A stretch of 64,000 bases of DNA from Pseudomonas syringae (GCF_021606685.1 NZ_WKCB01000015.1:24672-88671), one strand, 5' to 3'. Shown: positions 14,848-24,794, counted from the stretch's first letter. The notes: generated from the sequence alone by a model not told the origin. Numbers and translations are program-made.

Positions 14848-15816
14848 TTAGCGACTGATAGCAGCGGCTTCCTTCCGCAGGTCGGCCCGGGCACCGACGT
14901 ACGCATCAGTTTCCCAGATACGCATATTTCCGAGTTCGTAGGCGACGTGATTCCGAGCCTCCAGATCCTCATCGTAGGGAGCTTTTCCCCCAAGAATCGG
15001 AGCGTGGTGACCAGACAATCGCCGGTAGAGCTCGCAGGCATATGCCGCGCGACAATCATCAATGTTTAGTCCGTGAGAAAGTAAAAGCTCTTGAGCTGCA
15101 GGTAGGTTCTCTAATTTCCATGTACGCCAAGCTGCTGGCGTCGCCTGACTGCTGCCCTGAAGTTTTTGAAATGCCGCGGCCTTCTCCAAAATTACAATTT
15201 GCTCAGTGGCAGAGATATTAATGATCCGATGCTCATGTTTATCTTTGCTGAACACATAAAAGATGTTTTCTTCTTCGGCTTCCTTGTGAGCATCTTCCGC
15301 GTCGAAGAAAAAAGCCTCAAGCAATGACATGCCGAGGTATCGAACTGACCTGATTAATGTTGCTAGCTGCTCTGAGTAGAGAGCCTGAATATCCACCATC
15401 GCGGCTTCAAAGTTAGTACGGTCAAGACTGCGCGGTACGGTAATCCGTGCATGGCTTGGAAAGCCAAGACGGCTACCGACGTTAGCCGCTGCGCCTTTCC
15501 AGCGCCCATTAGTTGCGAAGCCCATTACTGAATATACAGTCTCAAGCAGGCCAGACACGCTTTGCAGCGGGAGATTTCCTTGGTATGCCTGGTTATAGAG
15601 CTCTTCCCCGTACTCCCTAACCAATTTTTTATTGACGAATTCCAGGATGTCTACCTCATGAGACTCGTTGGCATAAACACTAAACTGCGCCCATTGCTGG
15701 TCGTGGATCATGGCCTCGTGCTGACTGAGAAGCCCGCGCCGGACTGCCTCCCTGAGAATTGCCGAACCGACCTTGGTCAAGTCCTGATCAAAATGTGCGT
15801 GGAAACTCTGCTTCAT
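14848..15816 (-). CDS. Unknown protein, about 322 aa
   Basis: The ATG at 15816 (MKQSFHAHFDQDLTKVGSAI) has GGAGGA seven bases upstream. The open frame extends 48 codons further, but the ATG at 15822 is too close to the Shine-Dalgarno and the rest has poor composition. The protein appears soluble and mostly helical with acidic patches (AFFFDAEDAHKEAEEE, ILGGKAPYDEDLEARNH). There is no Walker motif, zinc site or signal peptide. It starts a minus-strand group with the small membrane protein at 14653-14772. No family is recognised. Confidence 0.6.
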   Translation of the reverse strand: MKQSFHAHFDQDLTKVGSAILREAVRRGLLSQHEAMIHDQQWAQFSVYANESHEVDILEFVNKKLVREYGEELYNQAYQGNLPLQSVSGLLETVYSVMGFATNGRWKGAAANVGSRLGFPSHARITVPRSLDRTNFEAAMVDIQALYSEQLATLIRSVRYLGMSLLEAFFFDAEDAHKEAEEENIFYVFSKDKHEHRIINISATEQIVILEKAAAFQKLQGSSQATPAAWRTWKLENLPAAQELLLSHGLNIDDCRAAYACELYRRLSGHHAPILGGKAPYDEDLEARNHVAYELGNMRIWETDAYVGARADLRKEAAAISR

Positions 15817-15937
15817 GGTCATTCCTCCATTCAGCTCAGGTGCTGAGCTGCTGAAGGAAATGTTGAGCGAGGAAAAATATTCTGGGGTTCGTTTTCGGTC
15901 GCTTTCAGCGCCTGAAATTGACGAGCGCATCCGTCCG

Positions 15938-15953
15938 GTAAACGGTCGTTTAC
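15938..15953. promoter_or_regulatory. Palindrome upstream of the resolvase gene
   Basis: GTAAACG-GT-CGTTTAC is a perfect 7-bp inverted repeat in the divergent region between the unknown minus-strand gene and the resolvase. It may be a resolvase-binding subsite or an operator. Confidence 0.4.
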
Positions 15954-16042
15954 GGCACACATATTCCAGCTGATCTTTTGGACTTGGGATTTACCGCTTT
16001 CCTGTCACTTTTCCTGTACCGAAATCAGCGAGAGAAAAACGT

Positions 16043-16618
16043 ATGGGAAAGCGGATTGGATATGCCCGAGTGTCGACTGATGATCAGAACCTCGACCTGC
16101 AGCGAGACGCACTTGCTCTGGCTGGGTGTTCAACAGTCTACGAGGAGACCATGAGCGGCAAGTCGGCGGACAGGCCGGAGCTGGGGCATTGCCTTAAAGC
16201 TCTGCGTAATGGTGACACTCTGGTTGTCTGGCGACTGGACCGCCTCGGTCGCTCTTTGCCTGACTTGGTTGGGATTGTCAGTAGCTTGGAGCAGGAAGGG
16301 GTGGCCTTCGAATCCATAACTGAACGAATCGAAACCACCAGCGCTGCCGGCAAGCTGATTTTTCACGTGTTCGCTGCCCTGGCTGAGTTTGAGCGCAACC
16401 TCATTCGAGAACGAACTCGTGCAGGACTGGCTGCGGCTCGTGCCCGTGGGAGAAAAGGTGGACGCAAGCCTGCGCTGGATGATCGTCAGGTGCGTGAGAT
16501 ACGAGCTCTTCTCAGAGATCCTGAGATACAGGTAACCGATGTTGCCCGACGGTATGGCGTTTCTCGAACAACGCTTTACCGCTACGTCGGTTCGCCGAAA
16601 TCATCTGCGGTCGTTTAA
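16043..16618 (+). CDS. Small serine resolvase/invertase (Tn3/Hin type)
   Basis: A 191-aa recombinase. It starts MGKRIGYARVSTDDQNLDLQ with the catalytic Ser in RVST. RLDRLGRSL, the EFERNLIRERT long helix and a GRKGGRKPALD hinge follow. The C-terminal HTH is VTDVARRYGVSRTTLYRYV. Length and order fit TnpR/invertase enzymes that resolve cointegrates or invert segments. No transposase gene or Tn3-type ends are visible nearby, so it may be a solitary remnant or serve the island itself, for example by resolving multimers of a circular form. Confidence 0.9.
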   Translation: MGKRIGYARVSTDDQNLDLQRDALALAGCSTVYEETMSGKSADRPELGHCLKALRNGDTLVVWRLDRLGRSLPDLVGIVSSLEQEGVAFESITERIETTSAAGKLIFHVFAALAEFERNLIRERTRAGLAAARARGRKGGRKPALDDRQVREIRALLRDPEIQVTDVARRYGVSRTTLYRYVGSPKSSAVV

Positions 16619-16796
16619 GTGGTGGTGTTGTTTTCCGCTGAAGTTGCCCAGAAAATTTTGGGCGCTATGACCTAGCAGGCAAGTGAAGGATATCTCTGGC
16701 GTACTACGTGTGCCGGACTCGCGAGTCGAAGGCGTTCAATGAAAACGAAGATGCTCAACACGAGTATTGAGCACCTTCGACGTACGTTGAGCGCCT

Positions 16797-17852
16797 TCAG
16801 GGAGCGGTGGGAAGCTCCCATGCCCATCCGCCCTGCATACCTGTTTTGTGTGAACGTATACCTAGCTGTTTCTGGGCTCTGCGAATGGACGCCGAAGAAA
16901 TGCAACGTTCTTCAGCTAAAGCCATCAACGCATTGATTGCAACAGGCCCAGCTTGTAACGTCTCCTCAAGAAAGCTGCGCGCTTCTTGAGTAGCTGATGT
17001 GGGTCTGGCGTCACCCGTTTGCTCGATAGCAGCGAGAATGGCTTCAGCGCTACCGTCGATGGCCTCTCCCCATCGGATGCAGGTTGTCTCCAGCTGCTCG
17101 TCTATAACGATGGGCTCAACGAAATACTCGATTCCTCCGTTATCAATGGAAACGTTGGACTTGGCTCGGACAAGCACCCTCGCTTCTGAATTTTGATCCT
17201 TCTCTGCCACCAGTACAGTGCGAGCGAGCGCGGAGAATGCCTGGCTACCGATTACACGATTAGCTGCGGAGGACTGGGACGTACCTTTGCTGAGGTGAGA
17301 TATGCCGAGGACAGCGCAACAATGCCGCTCTGCGAAATCCACTACCATTTGTAGCCCCTGTCGAACTTCGTTTGCTCGGTGCATGTCCCCCCGAATGAGG
17401 TTGATCAGTGGGTCGAAAATCAGCAATGAAACGCCGTCAATCCGTGCGGCTGCCTCGTTCAAAAGGGCAAAATTGGCTGCAGGATCAAATTGTCGCCTGT
17501 TCCCACTCTGATCCTTGAGCCCTTCGATAATGTGCACGCGGGTTAGGTCTGCATCTGCAGCAGTAAGGCGAGGAATGATCGTGTCAGAGATACCGTCCTC
17601 GCCGCTCCATATTACGACGTTGCCTGCGGCCTCACATGTGCTGCCATCTGGCCAGTCATCTCCTCTACTAAGCCTGGCGGCCAGCGATATTGCCAACGTG
17701 GTTTTGCCGCACCCACCTGCGCCGGCAAGAATGGATAGCTTTGCCCTTGGCAGCCAGCCTGGCCAAATCCACTGGATCTTTTCCACTGGAATATCGACCG
17801 CTGCTGTGAGTTCTATCATCCAGCCCGGTTGTTGAGGTGTTCGGCGCTGCAT
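16797..17852 (-). CDS. RepA-like AAA ATPase (KaiC/DnaB-type fold)
   Basis: About 351 aa from the ATG at 17852, whose A is the last base of the alpA stop (TAATG), so translation is coupled. Walker A is AGAGGCGKTT and Walker B is LLIFDPLINLI; GISHLSKG with a following Ser-rich stretch fits a RecA-fold sensor region. The C-terminal part (TSATQEARSFLEETLQAG, then SSASIRRAQKQLGIRSHKTG) is a winged-helix-like tail. It belongs to the AAA_25/RepA helicase-like ATPases common in P4-type satellites and integrative elements, next to AlpA. It probably promotes replication of the excised island; this is inferred. Confidence 0.85.
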   Translation of the reverse strand: MQRRTPQQPGWMIELTAAVDIPVEKIQWIWPGWLPRAKLSILAGAGGCGKTTLAISLAARLSRGDDWPDGSTCEAAGNVVIWSGEDGISDTIIPRLTAADADLTRVHIIEGLKDQSGNRRQFDPAANFALLNEAAARIDGVSLLIFDPLINLIRGDMHRANEVRQGLQMVVDFAERHCCAVLGISHLSKGTSQSSAANRVIGSQAFSALARTVLVAEKDQNSEARVLVRAKSNVSIDNGGIEYFVEPIVIDEQLETTCIRWGEAIDGSAEAILAAIEQTGDARPTSATQEARSFLEETLQAGPVAINALMALAEERCISSASIRRAQKQLGIRSHKTGMQGGWAWELPTAP

Positions 17853-18067
17853 TACAGCGCCTCCCTTTGCCGAATCCAAGCCTGGATTTCGCTATTACGC
17901 CAACCGACGCTGGAGCCGCACAAAAGGCGCTGTCGCGGGAAAAGGCCTTCCGATATTTTCCGATAGATCGTTGAACGTTTTAGGCCGACGATTGCTTCGA
18001 CATCGCGTAAACGAAGAATCTTGTCATCGTCGCCGACGTCGTCAAAGTTGCTAACGTGCATTGCCAT
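17852..18067 (-). CDS. alpA: AlpA-family excisionase/regulator
   Basis: A 71-aa winged-helix/MerR-like protein. KILRLRDVEAIVGLKRSTIY followed by RKISEGLFPRQRLLCGSSVGW and IQAWIRQRE is the classic AlpA pattern. AlpA proteins activate integrase genes or act as excisionases in P4-like islands. Two Met codons (18067 and 18061) are possible starts. It is coupled to the AAA ATPase through a TAATG overlap. It may switch on the integrase at 23588-24793 to start excision, but it is about 5.5 kb away from it. Confidence 0.85.
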   Translation of the reverse strand: MAMHVSNFDDVGDDDKILRLRDVEAIVGLKRSTIYRKISEGLFPRQRLLCGSSVGWRNSEIQAWIRQREAL

Positions 18068-18548
18068 AGGTTTTGAGTCCTAGGTTCTGGAGCGTGGGGC
18101 AGCGTCCTCCGGCACTACTGCTAAAAAGGGTAAAAGACGGATGTCGGCTGGCTATATAGCGAGCAGGGGCATTTGCCACACGCATAGGTATATGCGCGTT
18201 TCCGAGATTTATGGTCGGTAGCGTCGGAGGTCGTTGTGGGCTACAGAAGTTCTAGGGCACTAAGGCCTCTAGGGGCAGAACGGACTGCGAGTGTTCTGAC
18301 CAGATACGCAAATCAACCAATGGCAGTTGGTGCTGCCCGTTCAGCGGATGCGAACGAGGCGAAAGTTTTTAACGTCGTTACCAGGGCGACGTGGCGGACC
18401 GCTGCGGATCGATATGGATCGCTTGGGACGGACACTATTTAACATGAGAGTGCCGGGCTGGCAATAAGCAGGTGTTCTGCCTTGGTTGGTAAGGGGTGGC
18501 CCAACCAAGGCAGTAGTTGACTGAATGCTCAGCGTTTATCGGACTCAA
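18068..18548. other. Gap without a recognisable gene
   Basis: About 480 bp upstream of alpA and downstream of the restriction gene. It should hold the alpA promoter; TATATG-containing AT-rich bits occur near 18150-18200. The only clear structure is the stem-loop at 18477-18513. Confidence 0.5.
18477..18513 (-). terminator. Stem-loop after the type ISP gene
   Basis: CTGCCTTGGTTGG and CCAACCAAGGCAG form a perfect 13-bp stem with an 11-base loop, 36 bases past the stop codon. The T-run on the minus strand is weak, so it may protect the mRNA end instead of terminating. Confidence 0.6.
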
Positions 18549-21500
18549 CTAGTGATCTGTACCGATATCGAGTTTGGGCAGCGCCTTGACGATTTTCTGG
18601 GTCTCCAGGCTGACGGTGACCACGCGCTGGAACAGCTCGAGTGGGTACTTGGGGTTGCCCATGGTTTCCACGGCCCAGTCGTTGGCGTCGTTGACGATAC
18701 CGCTGGCTTTGTCGGTGCGAACAGCCTGGCGTTCCATCACCCAGTCCAGTGCGGACTTGCCGTTGACCACGTAATCCCAAGCCGCTTCAGGAATGCCCTT
18801 GAGGGTGATGTGGTGGTTGTAGATGACAGTGGTTTTATCGCCCTTATTGGCGAATTTCATCTTCTCTACGCGGTAATCGGCGTTGGTGAGCGTGCTCTTG
18901 GCCTCGATGGTCAGCGGGTAGGTATCGACGGTTTCGTAGTTCAGGTGAAGCTCGGCCAGGGCACGGCCAGCCCTACTGAACGCCCAGAAATCGACGGCTT
19001 TCTTCACCGCCGGAATTCGCGGTAGCTCTTTGCTCAGGTTGTCCGCGTAGCACTCGCGGTAATCGGGCGAATGAAGGATGCCGTAGACGTAGTAGAACAG
19101 GTCTTCTTTGCTGATCTGCTCGCCGGGATAGGCTGCCTGGAAGTGAACCAATCCTGTGTCAGTGATGGCGTCGCGGCGGCGCAATCCCCCTTCAACTGGC
19201 TCGGAAAAGAGATCGTCTTTCGACGACTGCGCGGTTTCGTCGTAGAGGTAAAGAGGAAAGCACTGCGAACCTTCGATATCCACAAAGTGAAGGCTAGGCA
19301 CATGGCGTGAAATCAGCGCACTGAATGCCACTTTTTCCCCTGCGGCAGAAACGCCAATCACTAGGTTCTCCGCTTCGGCATCGGGGAAAATGCGGGGCAT
19401 CTGGTAGACCATCTCGTTGAAACGACGGTTGAAATAGAGCCATTGCTTGGTGAAAGGGCGATACAGACCGAGCACCAAGCAGTTGGCCTCGAAGACATAG
19501 CTACGATCTTTGCCAAGATCCTGCTTCAGAGCGCGCGTCCAACTGATACAGGTGGGATCTGTGTCGATAAAACCATCCACTTGAGCTTGCCGGGCCTTGG
19601 TATCCAGCTTCGTGTAAGCAGCGTTGAAACGTTCCAATTCGGCGCTGTAGAACCCAATCATATCCGCCATGTTTTCTGCCAGCTTGGTTTGGCTAGCGTT
19701 GTAAACCCAAACATCTCGCCCTGAGGCCACACCCAGCGAGAAGCTCTCAAACAACTTGGGAGCATCGCCCTTCTTGTCACCCAAAACGATGAACTCATTG
19801 AAGCTGTTATCACGCTGCTTCAGCCAGTCACCATGCTCATCCGGGGTGATATGCTGCCACTGCTGAATACCGGCGACGCTGGCATAGCTGGCGATCTTCT
19901 CCAGCTTGTCTTCACGGTTCAGATAGTCGCCAATATCGTGGAAATGGATCTGGCCATGAGCCTTCGCTTCTGGATTCTTGACCAGCAGCGAGATAGCGAT
20001 AGGAGCACGGCTGCCCATGCCAAAAACATTGTCCTTTTCCTTGCGACGAGCTTCACCGGACGTACGAGCATTTCCGCGCAGATGGAACACATAGATACTG
20101 GAAAACTCATCCACCAGGCACTTGCGCATTCCATCCTGCGAGGCGGCGTCCAAAAAACCGGCGTTGGTCACAAAGCCGATGACGCCAGCATTACCAATAC
20201 GGTCACTGGCCCAGCGAATAGAGCGGATGTAGCTGTCGTATAGATTGCGGACAGAAGTCATTGCAGACCGACGCGCGTAGGTTCCCTCAATTCGGCGATC
20301 TAACGCAGGGTATCCAACGTTCTGATTGTTGTCGTTCTGGCTACCTTGCCCTACGGAGTAAGGCGGATTGCCCACTATCACCCGAATATCCAGCGCCTTC
20401 TGCCGCTTTCGTCGGGCGCTGTTGTCCTCCAGCAGGGCGTCGACCAAATCGTCCTTCTCGTACATCTGGAAGGTGTCTGTCAGGCAGATGCCTTCAAACG
20501 GGGTGTACTCGTCGATCACTTCGCCGTGATAGGCAGCTTCGATATTGATGGCTGCAATGTAGTAGGCCAGCAACACCAGCTCGTTGGCATGAATTTCGTG
20601 CTTGTACTTGTGCGGCAACTCCTCCGGCTTGATCAGGCCCGACTGGATCAGGCGGGTGATAAAGGTGCCGGTGCCGGTGAACGGGTCGATGATGTGGACA
20701 CCCTTGCTGCCCAGGGTCTGGCCGAACTCCTGTTGCAGCAGGTGGTTGACGCTGTGGAGGATAAAGTCCACCACCTCGACTGGGGTGTAAACGATACCCA
20801 AGCGCTCGGTCATCTTGGGGAAGGCATTGCGGAAGAATTTGTCGTACAGCTCGACGATAATCTTCTGCTTACCCTGGGCATTGTCGATGCCGTCTGCACG
20901 CTGACGCACGCTGGCGTAGAACTTCTCCAGGGTGTCGGCTTCCTTGGCGAGGTGGTGCTCATGAAGCGCGTCCAGCACGCCTTGCATGGCCTTGGACATG
21001 GGGTTGTGGCTGGCAAAGCTGTACTCGTCGAACAGCGCATCGAACACCGGCTTGGTTACCAGGTGCTGGGCAAGCATCTCAACAATCTCGCCGTCGCTGA
21101 TGCTGTCGTTGAGATCATCGCGTAGCTCAGCGGCGAAGGCCTCGAAAGTCGCTCTCTCCTGGGTGTATTCAGGGTTCTCCAAAATGCCCTGGATGCGGTC
21201 GATGTGGGTGCGGGCGATCTTGGCGATATCGTTGGCCCAGTCTTCCCAGTGGTGGCGGTTGCCGCACTTGTCGACGATCTTGGCGTAGATGGCCTTCTCG
21301 ATTTCCCCCACCTCATAGGCCAGCTCGGCTTGCTGGGTAATCTGGCCTTCGACATCGTACTTAGCGCGTTTCTCACCAATGCCGTATTGGCCTTTGCCTG
21401 CCTGGCCGTTGCTCGTTCCGCCGGTTTTCTTGGCCTTTTTATCGGCCTTGTCGGTGATGGCGATGACTTCCATCTTTCGCGGGTCAGAGCCGATCAGATC

Positions 21501-23447
21501 GAGCTTGTTGACCATGGCGTCGAAGCTGTCGTCGTGCGAGCGCAGTGCCTGAAGCACCTGCCAGACCACCTTATAGGTCTGGTTGTCGTTGAGCGCTTCG
21601 TGGGGCTCCATACCGGCAGGAATGACCACCGGCAGTACCACATAGCCACGCTTCTTACCCGGTGCGTTGCGCATTACCCTGCCAACGGATTGCACCACGT
21701 CGACCTGGGAATTACGCGGGGTGAGGAAAAGCACGGCATCCAGCGCTGGTACGTCCACACCTTCAGACAGGCAGCGCACATTACTGAGGATGCGGCAGGT
21801 GTTGGCTGGTGGTTCTTCCTTGAGCCAGTTGAGCTTGGCTTCCTTGGCACTGGCATTCATGCCGCCATCGACGTGTGCGGCTTCACAGATGATGCGTGAG
21901 GCCTCATCGATGTTTTCTGACTCCTGATAAGCCTCCACCACCGACTGGAACATGCTGGCGATGTTGATCGAGCTGACCTTGTGCTTGGTGCCCTTGTAGT
22001 TGGGCGAGATGACTTGGCAGAAAGCTACAGCGCGCTTCATGGGCTGATCATCACCCACCAAGTTTTCGGCCAATCCCTGCTTGGCCAGCGCCTTCCAGCA
22101 ACCGACTATCTTGGCCGCGTCGTCTACCTTGAGCTGGTTGTTCTCGTCCTTCAGCATCTCCTGAAGGCGGCGGCTGATGGTGCTCTCCTCGACGGTGAGT
22201 ACCAGCACCTTGTAATCGGTGAGTAGACCGCGCTGAACGGCCTCGGAGAAGTTGATGACGAACAGCTCTTTGCCGTAGAGCGCTTCGTCATCCATCGAGC
22301 ACAGGGTGACTTCGCCGGACTCGGCCTTGAGCTTGGCGTTGTCACCGTAGATGCGAGGCGTGGCGGTCATGTACAGACGTTTGGTGGCGCGGATGTAGTC
22401 GGCATCATGAACGCGCACAAAGTTGCTTTCGTCATCGTCGCCAAAGGTGGCGCCCGTGGTGCGGTGCGCTTCGTCGCAGATCACCAGGTCGAAAGCGGCC
22501 AGGCCATGATCAGCCTGGGCACGGCTGATCACGTCGATGGAGTGATAGGTGGAGAACACTACGCTCATGTGCTCGGCATCGTGGCGCTTGAGCATTTCCG
22601 CTGCGAGGCGATCCGCTTTGGTGGTGGCCGGGTAGCGCAGCTCATGGGTGAACACCTGAACCGCGTCATCTTCTGCTTTGCGCTTCTTGCCTACGTCGCT
22701 GTCGGAGCAGACGGCAAAGCTGTGGAGCGGGGTTGCGCTTTCCTGCGTCCACTCGGTGAGGGTTTGCGATAGCAGTGACAGGCTGGGCACCAGGAACAAT
22801 ACACGCTTGCCCTTGCCGGCCTGCTGCTCGGCAATTTTCAGGCTGGTGAAGGTCTTGCCGGTGCCGCAGGCCATGATCAGCTTGCCGCGTTCGGCGTCCT
22901 TGAGGCCAGCGGCCACGGCATTCAGCGCGGTTTGCTGGTGCTCGCGCAGCTGCTTCTTGGCCTTGAGCGCGACGGCTTTATTGGGCTGGTACTTGGCCCA
23001 GTCGATCTGGCTGTCTTCCAGGGCTTGCAGGTCGATCTTACTGACCGGGGGCTGCTGGCCCTGCAACGCGTCCTCGGCGTGCTCGCTCCAGTTGTTGGTG
23101 GTGGCTACGATGATGCGGTGCGAGAACGGCGCCTTGCCCGAGGCAGTGAAGAAGCTGTCGATGTCCTTCTTCTGAACGCGGTAATCCTCGGCATACAGCT
23201 TACACTGGATGGCGTGGTACTCGCCGGTACCTTGGGTGCGCGCCACCAGGTCGATGCCCGCGTCCTTACCGCTAAGGCCCTGCTCCTTCGCCCACTCCGC
23301 ATATGTCCATACCTTGTCGTACAGGTCGCGGTAGGTGGCTTCGTTGCGGAGGTAAGTGCAAATCAGCTCTTCGAAATAAGTACCTTTTTCGCGTTCGGTG
23401 ACAGAAGCGCTGCGGTAGGTATTCAGCAAAGCTGATAAGGCTGACAT
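18549..23447 (-). CDS. Type ISP restriction-modification enzyme (LlaGI/LlaBIII-like)
   Basis: A single 1632-aa chain. In order: an Mrr-type nuclease (GID at 64-66, QCK at 81-83); an SF2 helicase/translocase with ACGTGKT (193-199), CDEAH (324-328) and SVGRVMRN; a coupler region; an N6-adenine methyltransferase with DPFTGTGTF near 900 and NPPY near 1010; and a C-terminal target-recognition region. This order and length match type ISP enzymes, which methylate one strand of an asymmetric site, translocate and cut when two enzymes collide. No separate specificity subunit is needed. AAGGAA precedes the ATG. It is the most clearly assigned anti-phage gene of the island and is next to the integrase. 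All key motifs look intact, so it is probably active. Confidence 0.95.
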   Translation of the reverse strand: MSALSALLNTYRSASVTEREKGTYFEELICTYLRNEATYRDLYDKVWTYAEWAKEQGLSGKDAGIDLVARTQGTGEYHAIQCKLYAEDYRVQKKDIDSFFTASGKAPFSHRIIVATTNNWSEHAEDALQGQQPPVSKIDLQALEDSQIDWAKYQPNKAVALKAKKQLREHQQTALNAVAAGLKDAERGKLIMACGTGKTFTSLKIAEQQAGKGKRVLFLVPSLSLLSQTLTEWTQESATPLHSFAVCSDSDVGKKRKAEDDAVQVFTHELRYPATTKADRLAAEMLKRHDAEHMSVVFSTYHSIDVISRAQADHGLAAFDLVICDEAHRTTGATFGDDDESNFVRVHDADYIRATKRLYMTATPRIYGDNAKLKAESGEVTLCSMDDEALYGKELFVINFSEAVQRGLLTDYKVLVLTVEESTISRRLQEMLKDENNQLKVDDAAKIVGCWKALAKQGLAENLVGDDQPMKRAVAFCQVISPNYKGTKHKVSSINIASMFQSVVEAYQESENIDEASRIICEAAHVDGGMNASAKEAKLNWLKEEPPANTCRILSNVRCLSEGVDVPALDAVLFLTPRNSQVDVVQSVGRVMRNAPGKKRGYVVLPVVIPAGMEPHEALNDNQTYKVVWQVLQALRSHDDSFDAMVNKLDLIGSDPRKMEVIAITDKADKKAKKTGGTSNGQAGKGQYGIGEKRAKYDVEGQITQQAELAYEVGEIEKAIYAKIVDKCGNRHHWEDWANDIAKIARTHIDRIQGILENPEYTQERATFEAFAAELRDDLNDSISDGEIVEMLAQHLVTKPVFDALFDEYSFASHNPMSKAMQGVLDALHEHHLAKEADTLEKFYASVRQRADGIDNAQGKQKIIVELYDKFFRNAFPKMTERLGIVYTPVEVVDFILHSVNHLLQQEFGQTLGSKGVHIIDPFTGTGTFITRLIQSGLIKPEELPHKYKHEIHANELVLLAYYIAAINIEAAYHGEVIDEYTPFEGICLTDTFQMYEKDDLVDALLEDNSARRKRQKALDIRVIVGNPPYSVGQGSQNDNNQNVGYPALDRRIEGTYARRSAMTSVRNLYDSYIRSIRWASDRIGNAGVIGFVTNAGFLDAASQDGMRKCLVDEFSSIYVFHLRGNARTSGEARRKEKDNVFGMGSRAPIAISLLVKNPEAKAHGQIHFHDIGDYLNREDKLEKIASYASVAGIQQWQHITPDEHGDWLKQRDNSFNEFIVLGDKKGDAPKLFESFSLGVASGRDVWVYNASQTKLAENMADMIGFYSAELERFNAAYTKLDTKARQAQVDGFIDTDPTCISWTRALKQDLGKDRSYVFEANCLVLGLYRPFTKQWLYFNRRFNEMVYQMPRIFPDAEAENLVIGVSAAGEKVAFSALISRHVPSLHFVDIEGSQCFPLYLYDETAQSSKDDLFSEPVEGGLRRRDAITDTGLVHFQAAYPGEQISKEDLFYYVYGILHSPDYRECYADNLSKELPRIPAVKKAVDFWAFSRAGRALAELHLNYETVDTYPLTIEAKSTLTNADYRVEKMKFANKGDKTTVIYNHHITLKGIPEAAWDYVVNGKSALDWVMERQAVRTDKASGIVNDANDWAVETMGNPKYPLELFQRVVTVSLETQKIVKALPKLDIGTDH

Positions 23448-23587
23448 CGGTAGGAATTCCTTTTGGACTGCGCCTGGCGCACTACAGGCGCCAAATCGGC
23501 GCAGTTTAGCAATTCAGCCAGTACTGGAGCGATAAGATAGTGCTTGTATTAGCTTGAAGGCTTGCTGGCTGATGGGGGCGCTTGCAT

Positions 23588-24793
23588 TCAGCGTTTTATC
23601 GAGTCCAAAAAGTCGGCCCAGATCTGCATCATTTTACGCCGCTCCGGCAAGAAGGTGGTTCGATCGTACGCACGTCCCAGCGGATTTTTTACCGTGTGAG
23701 CAAGCTGATGCTCCAGAAGATCGGGGCGAAACCCCAGCACCTCAGCGCCTATGGTTCTCGCTGTCGCACGAAAGCCGTGCCCAGTCATTTCGTCGCCGCT
23801 GATGTCCATGCGGCGTAACGCGCTGAGTACGGCATTGTTGGACATCGGCCGGTCGCCTCCTCGTGCCGAGGGGAAGGCGTACCGATGTCTGCCGGTGAGT
23901 GGTTTCAGCTCGCGCAGAACAGCGATTGCTTGCTGGCTCAGGGGAACCAAATGATCCGGCCGATCCTGTTTGGTGGCAGTGAGCCCTTTCATCTTGTGGC
24001 CGGGAATCAACCACTCACCCGCATCCAGATTGACCTCCGACCACTCCATGTGGCGCAGATCACCGGGCCGGCAGAACAGCAACGGGGCCAGTTTGAGTGC
24101 ACAACAAACAGGCAGTGTTCCCGTGTAGCTATCCAGTGCTTTGAGCAGTGCGCCGAGTTTTTCAGGATCGGTCACGGCGGCAAAGTGCTTCACCCGCTTG
24201 GCTGGGAGCGTACGCGAGAGATTGCCAATCTGGTTGGGTGGTGTGATACCGGCAGCTTCGGCGAACTCGAAAATCTGTTTGTAGATCTGGGCTACACGAC
24301 GTGCTGTCTCACGAGCACCGCGCTTGATGATGCGCTGCAGGTTTTCGACCAGCATGGGCGTGCTAATGCTGCTGACCGGTAGTTTTCCCAGCCAGGGGAG
24401 GGCATTGAGCTCAAGGCGCTGCCGCACCGTGCGGGTGTACTCCGGATCCCAGGTTGACTCGCGAATAGTGAGCCATTGCTTTGCGACCGATTCAAAGGTG
24501 TGTTGGTGATCGAGCTGGCTGACCACCTTGGCCATACGCCGTTGCAGCGAAGGGTCTTGGCCGCCGGCGAGCTGAACACGAGCGTCATCACGCTTGCGCC
24601 GGGCCTCCTGCAGGCCGACCTCAGGATAAACACCAAGCGCCAAGCGCTTTTCCTTTCCCAGAAAGCGGTACTTCAAGCGCCAGTAACGGCCTCCGTTGGG
24701 CTGTACTTCTAGGTACAAGCCCTGTTCGTCATACAGGCGGTACGGCTTGTCCTGGGGCTTGGCGTTGCGGCAGTTGGTGTCTTTCAGGGGCAT
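23588..24793 (-). CDS. P4-type tyrosine integrase of island 1
   Basis: A 401-aa recombinase from the ATG at 24793 (MPLKDTNCRNAKP, the usual opening of this family). GAGG is placed upstream; a GTG nine bases earlier is less likely. The DUF4102 N-terminus covers about residues 1-90. Catalytic residues: Arg in CRPGDLRHMEW, HGFRATART, His in HQLAHTV, and Tyr in AYDRTTFL. It lies 174 bp from the att core at the ssrA 3' end and reads into the island, the normal place for the enzyme that inserted it. It is probably regulated by AlpA and by the (A/G)TGCCCCC sites, one of which overlaps its start. Confidence 0.95.
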   Translation of the reverse strand: MPLKDTNCRNAKPQDKPYRLYDEQGLYLEVQPNGGRYWRLKYRFLGKEKRLALGVYPEVGLQEARRKRDDARVQLAGGQDPSLQRRMAKVVSQLDHQHTFESVAKQWLTIRESTWDPEYTRTVRQRLELNALPWLGKLPVSSISTPMLVENLQRIIKRGARETARRVAQIYKQIFEFAEAAGITPPNQIGNLSRTLPAKRVKHFAAVTDPEKLGALLKALDSYTGTLPVCCALKLAPLLFCRPGDLRHMEWSEVNLDAGEWLIPGHKMKGLTATKQDRPDHLVPLSQQAIAVLRELKPLTGRHRYAFPSARGGDRPMSNNAVLSALRRMDISGDEMTGHGFRATARTIGAEVLGFRPDLLEHQLAHTVKNPLGRAYDRTTFLPERRKMMQIWADFLDSIKR

Positions 24794-24794
24794 T

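Noticed and set aside
16043..16618. Part of a full Tn3-family transposon
   Set aside because: No tnpA and no 38-bp GGGG-type inverted ends were seen on either side of the resolvase gene.
18524..23447. Type I restriction system with separate subunits
   Set aside because: Nuclease, helicase, methyltransferase and target-recognition parts are in a single chain, so it is type ISP and no hsdM or hsdS gene is required.
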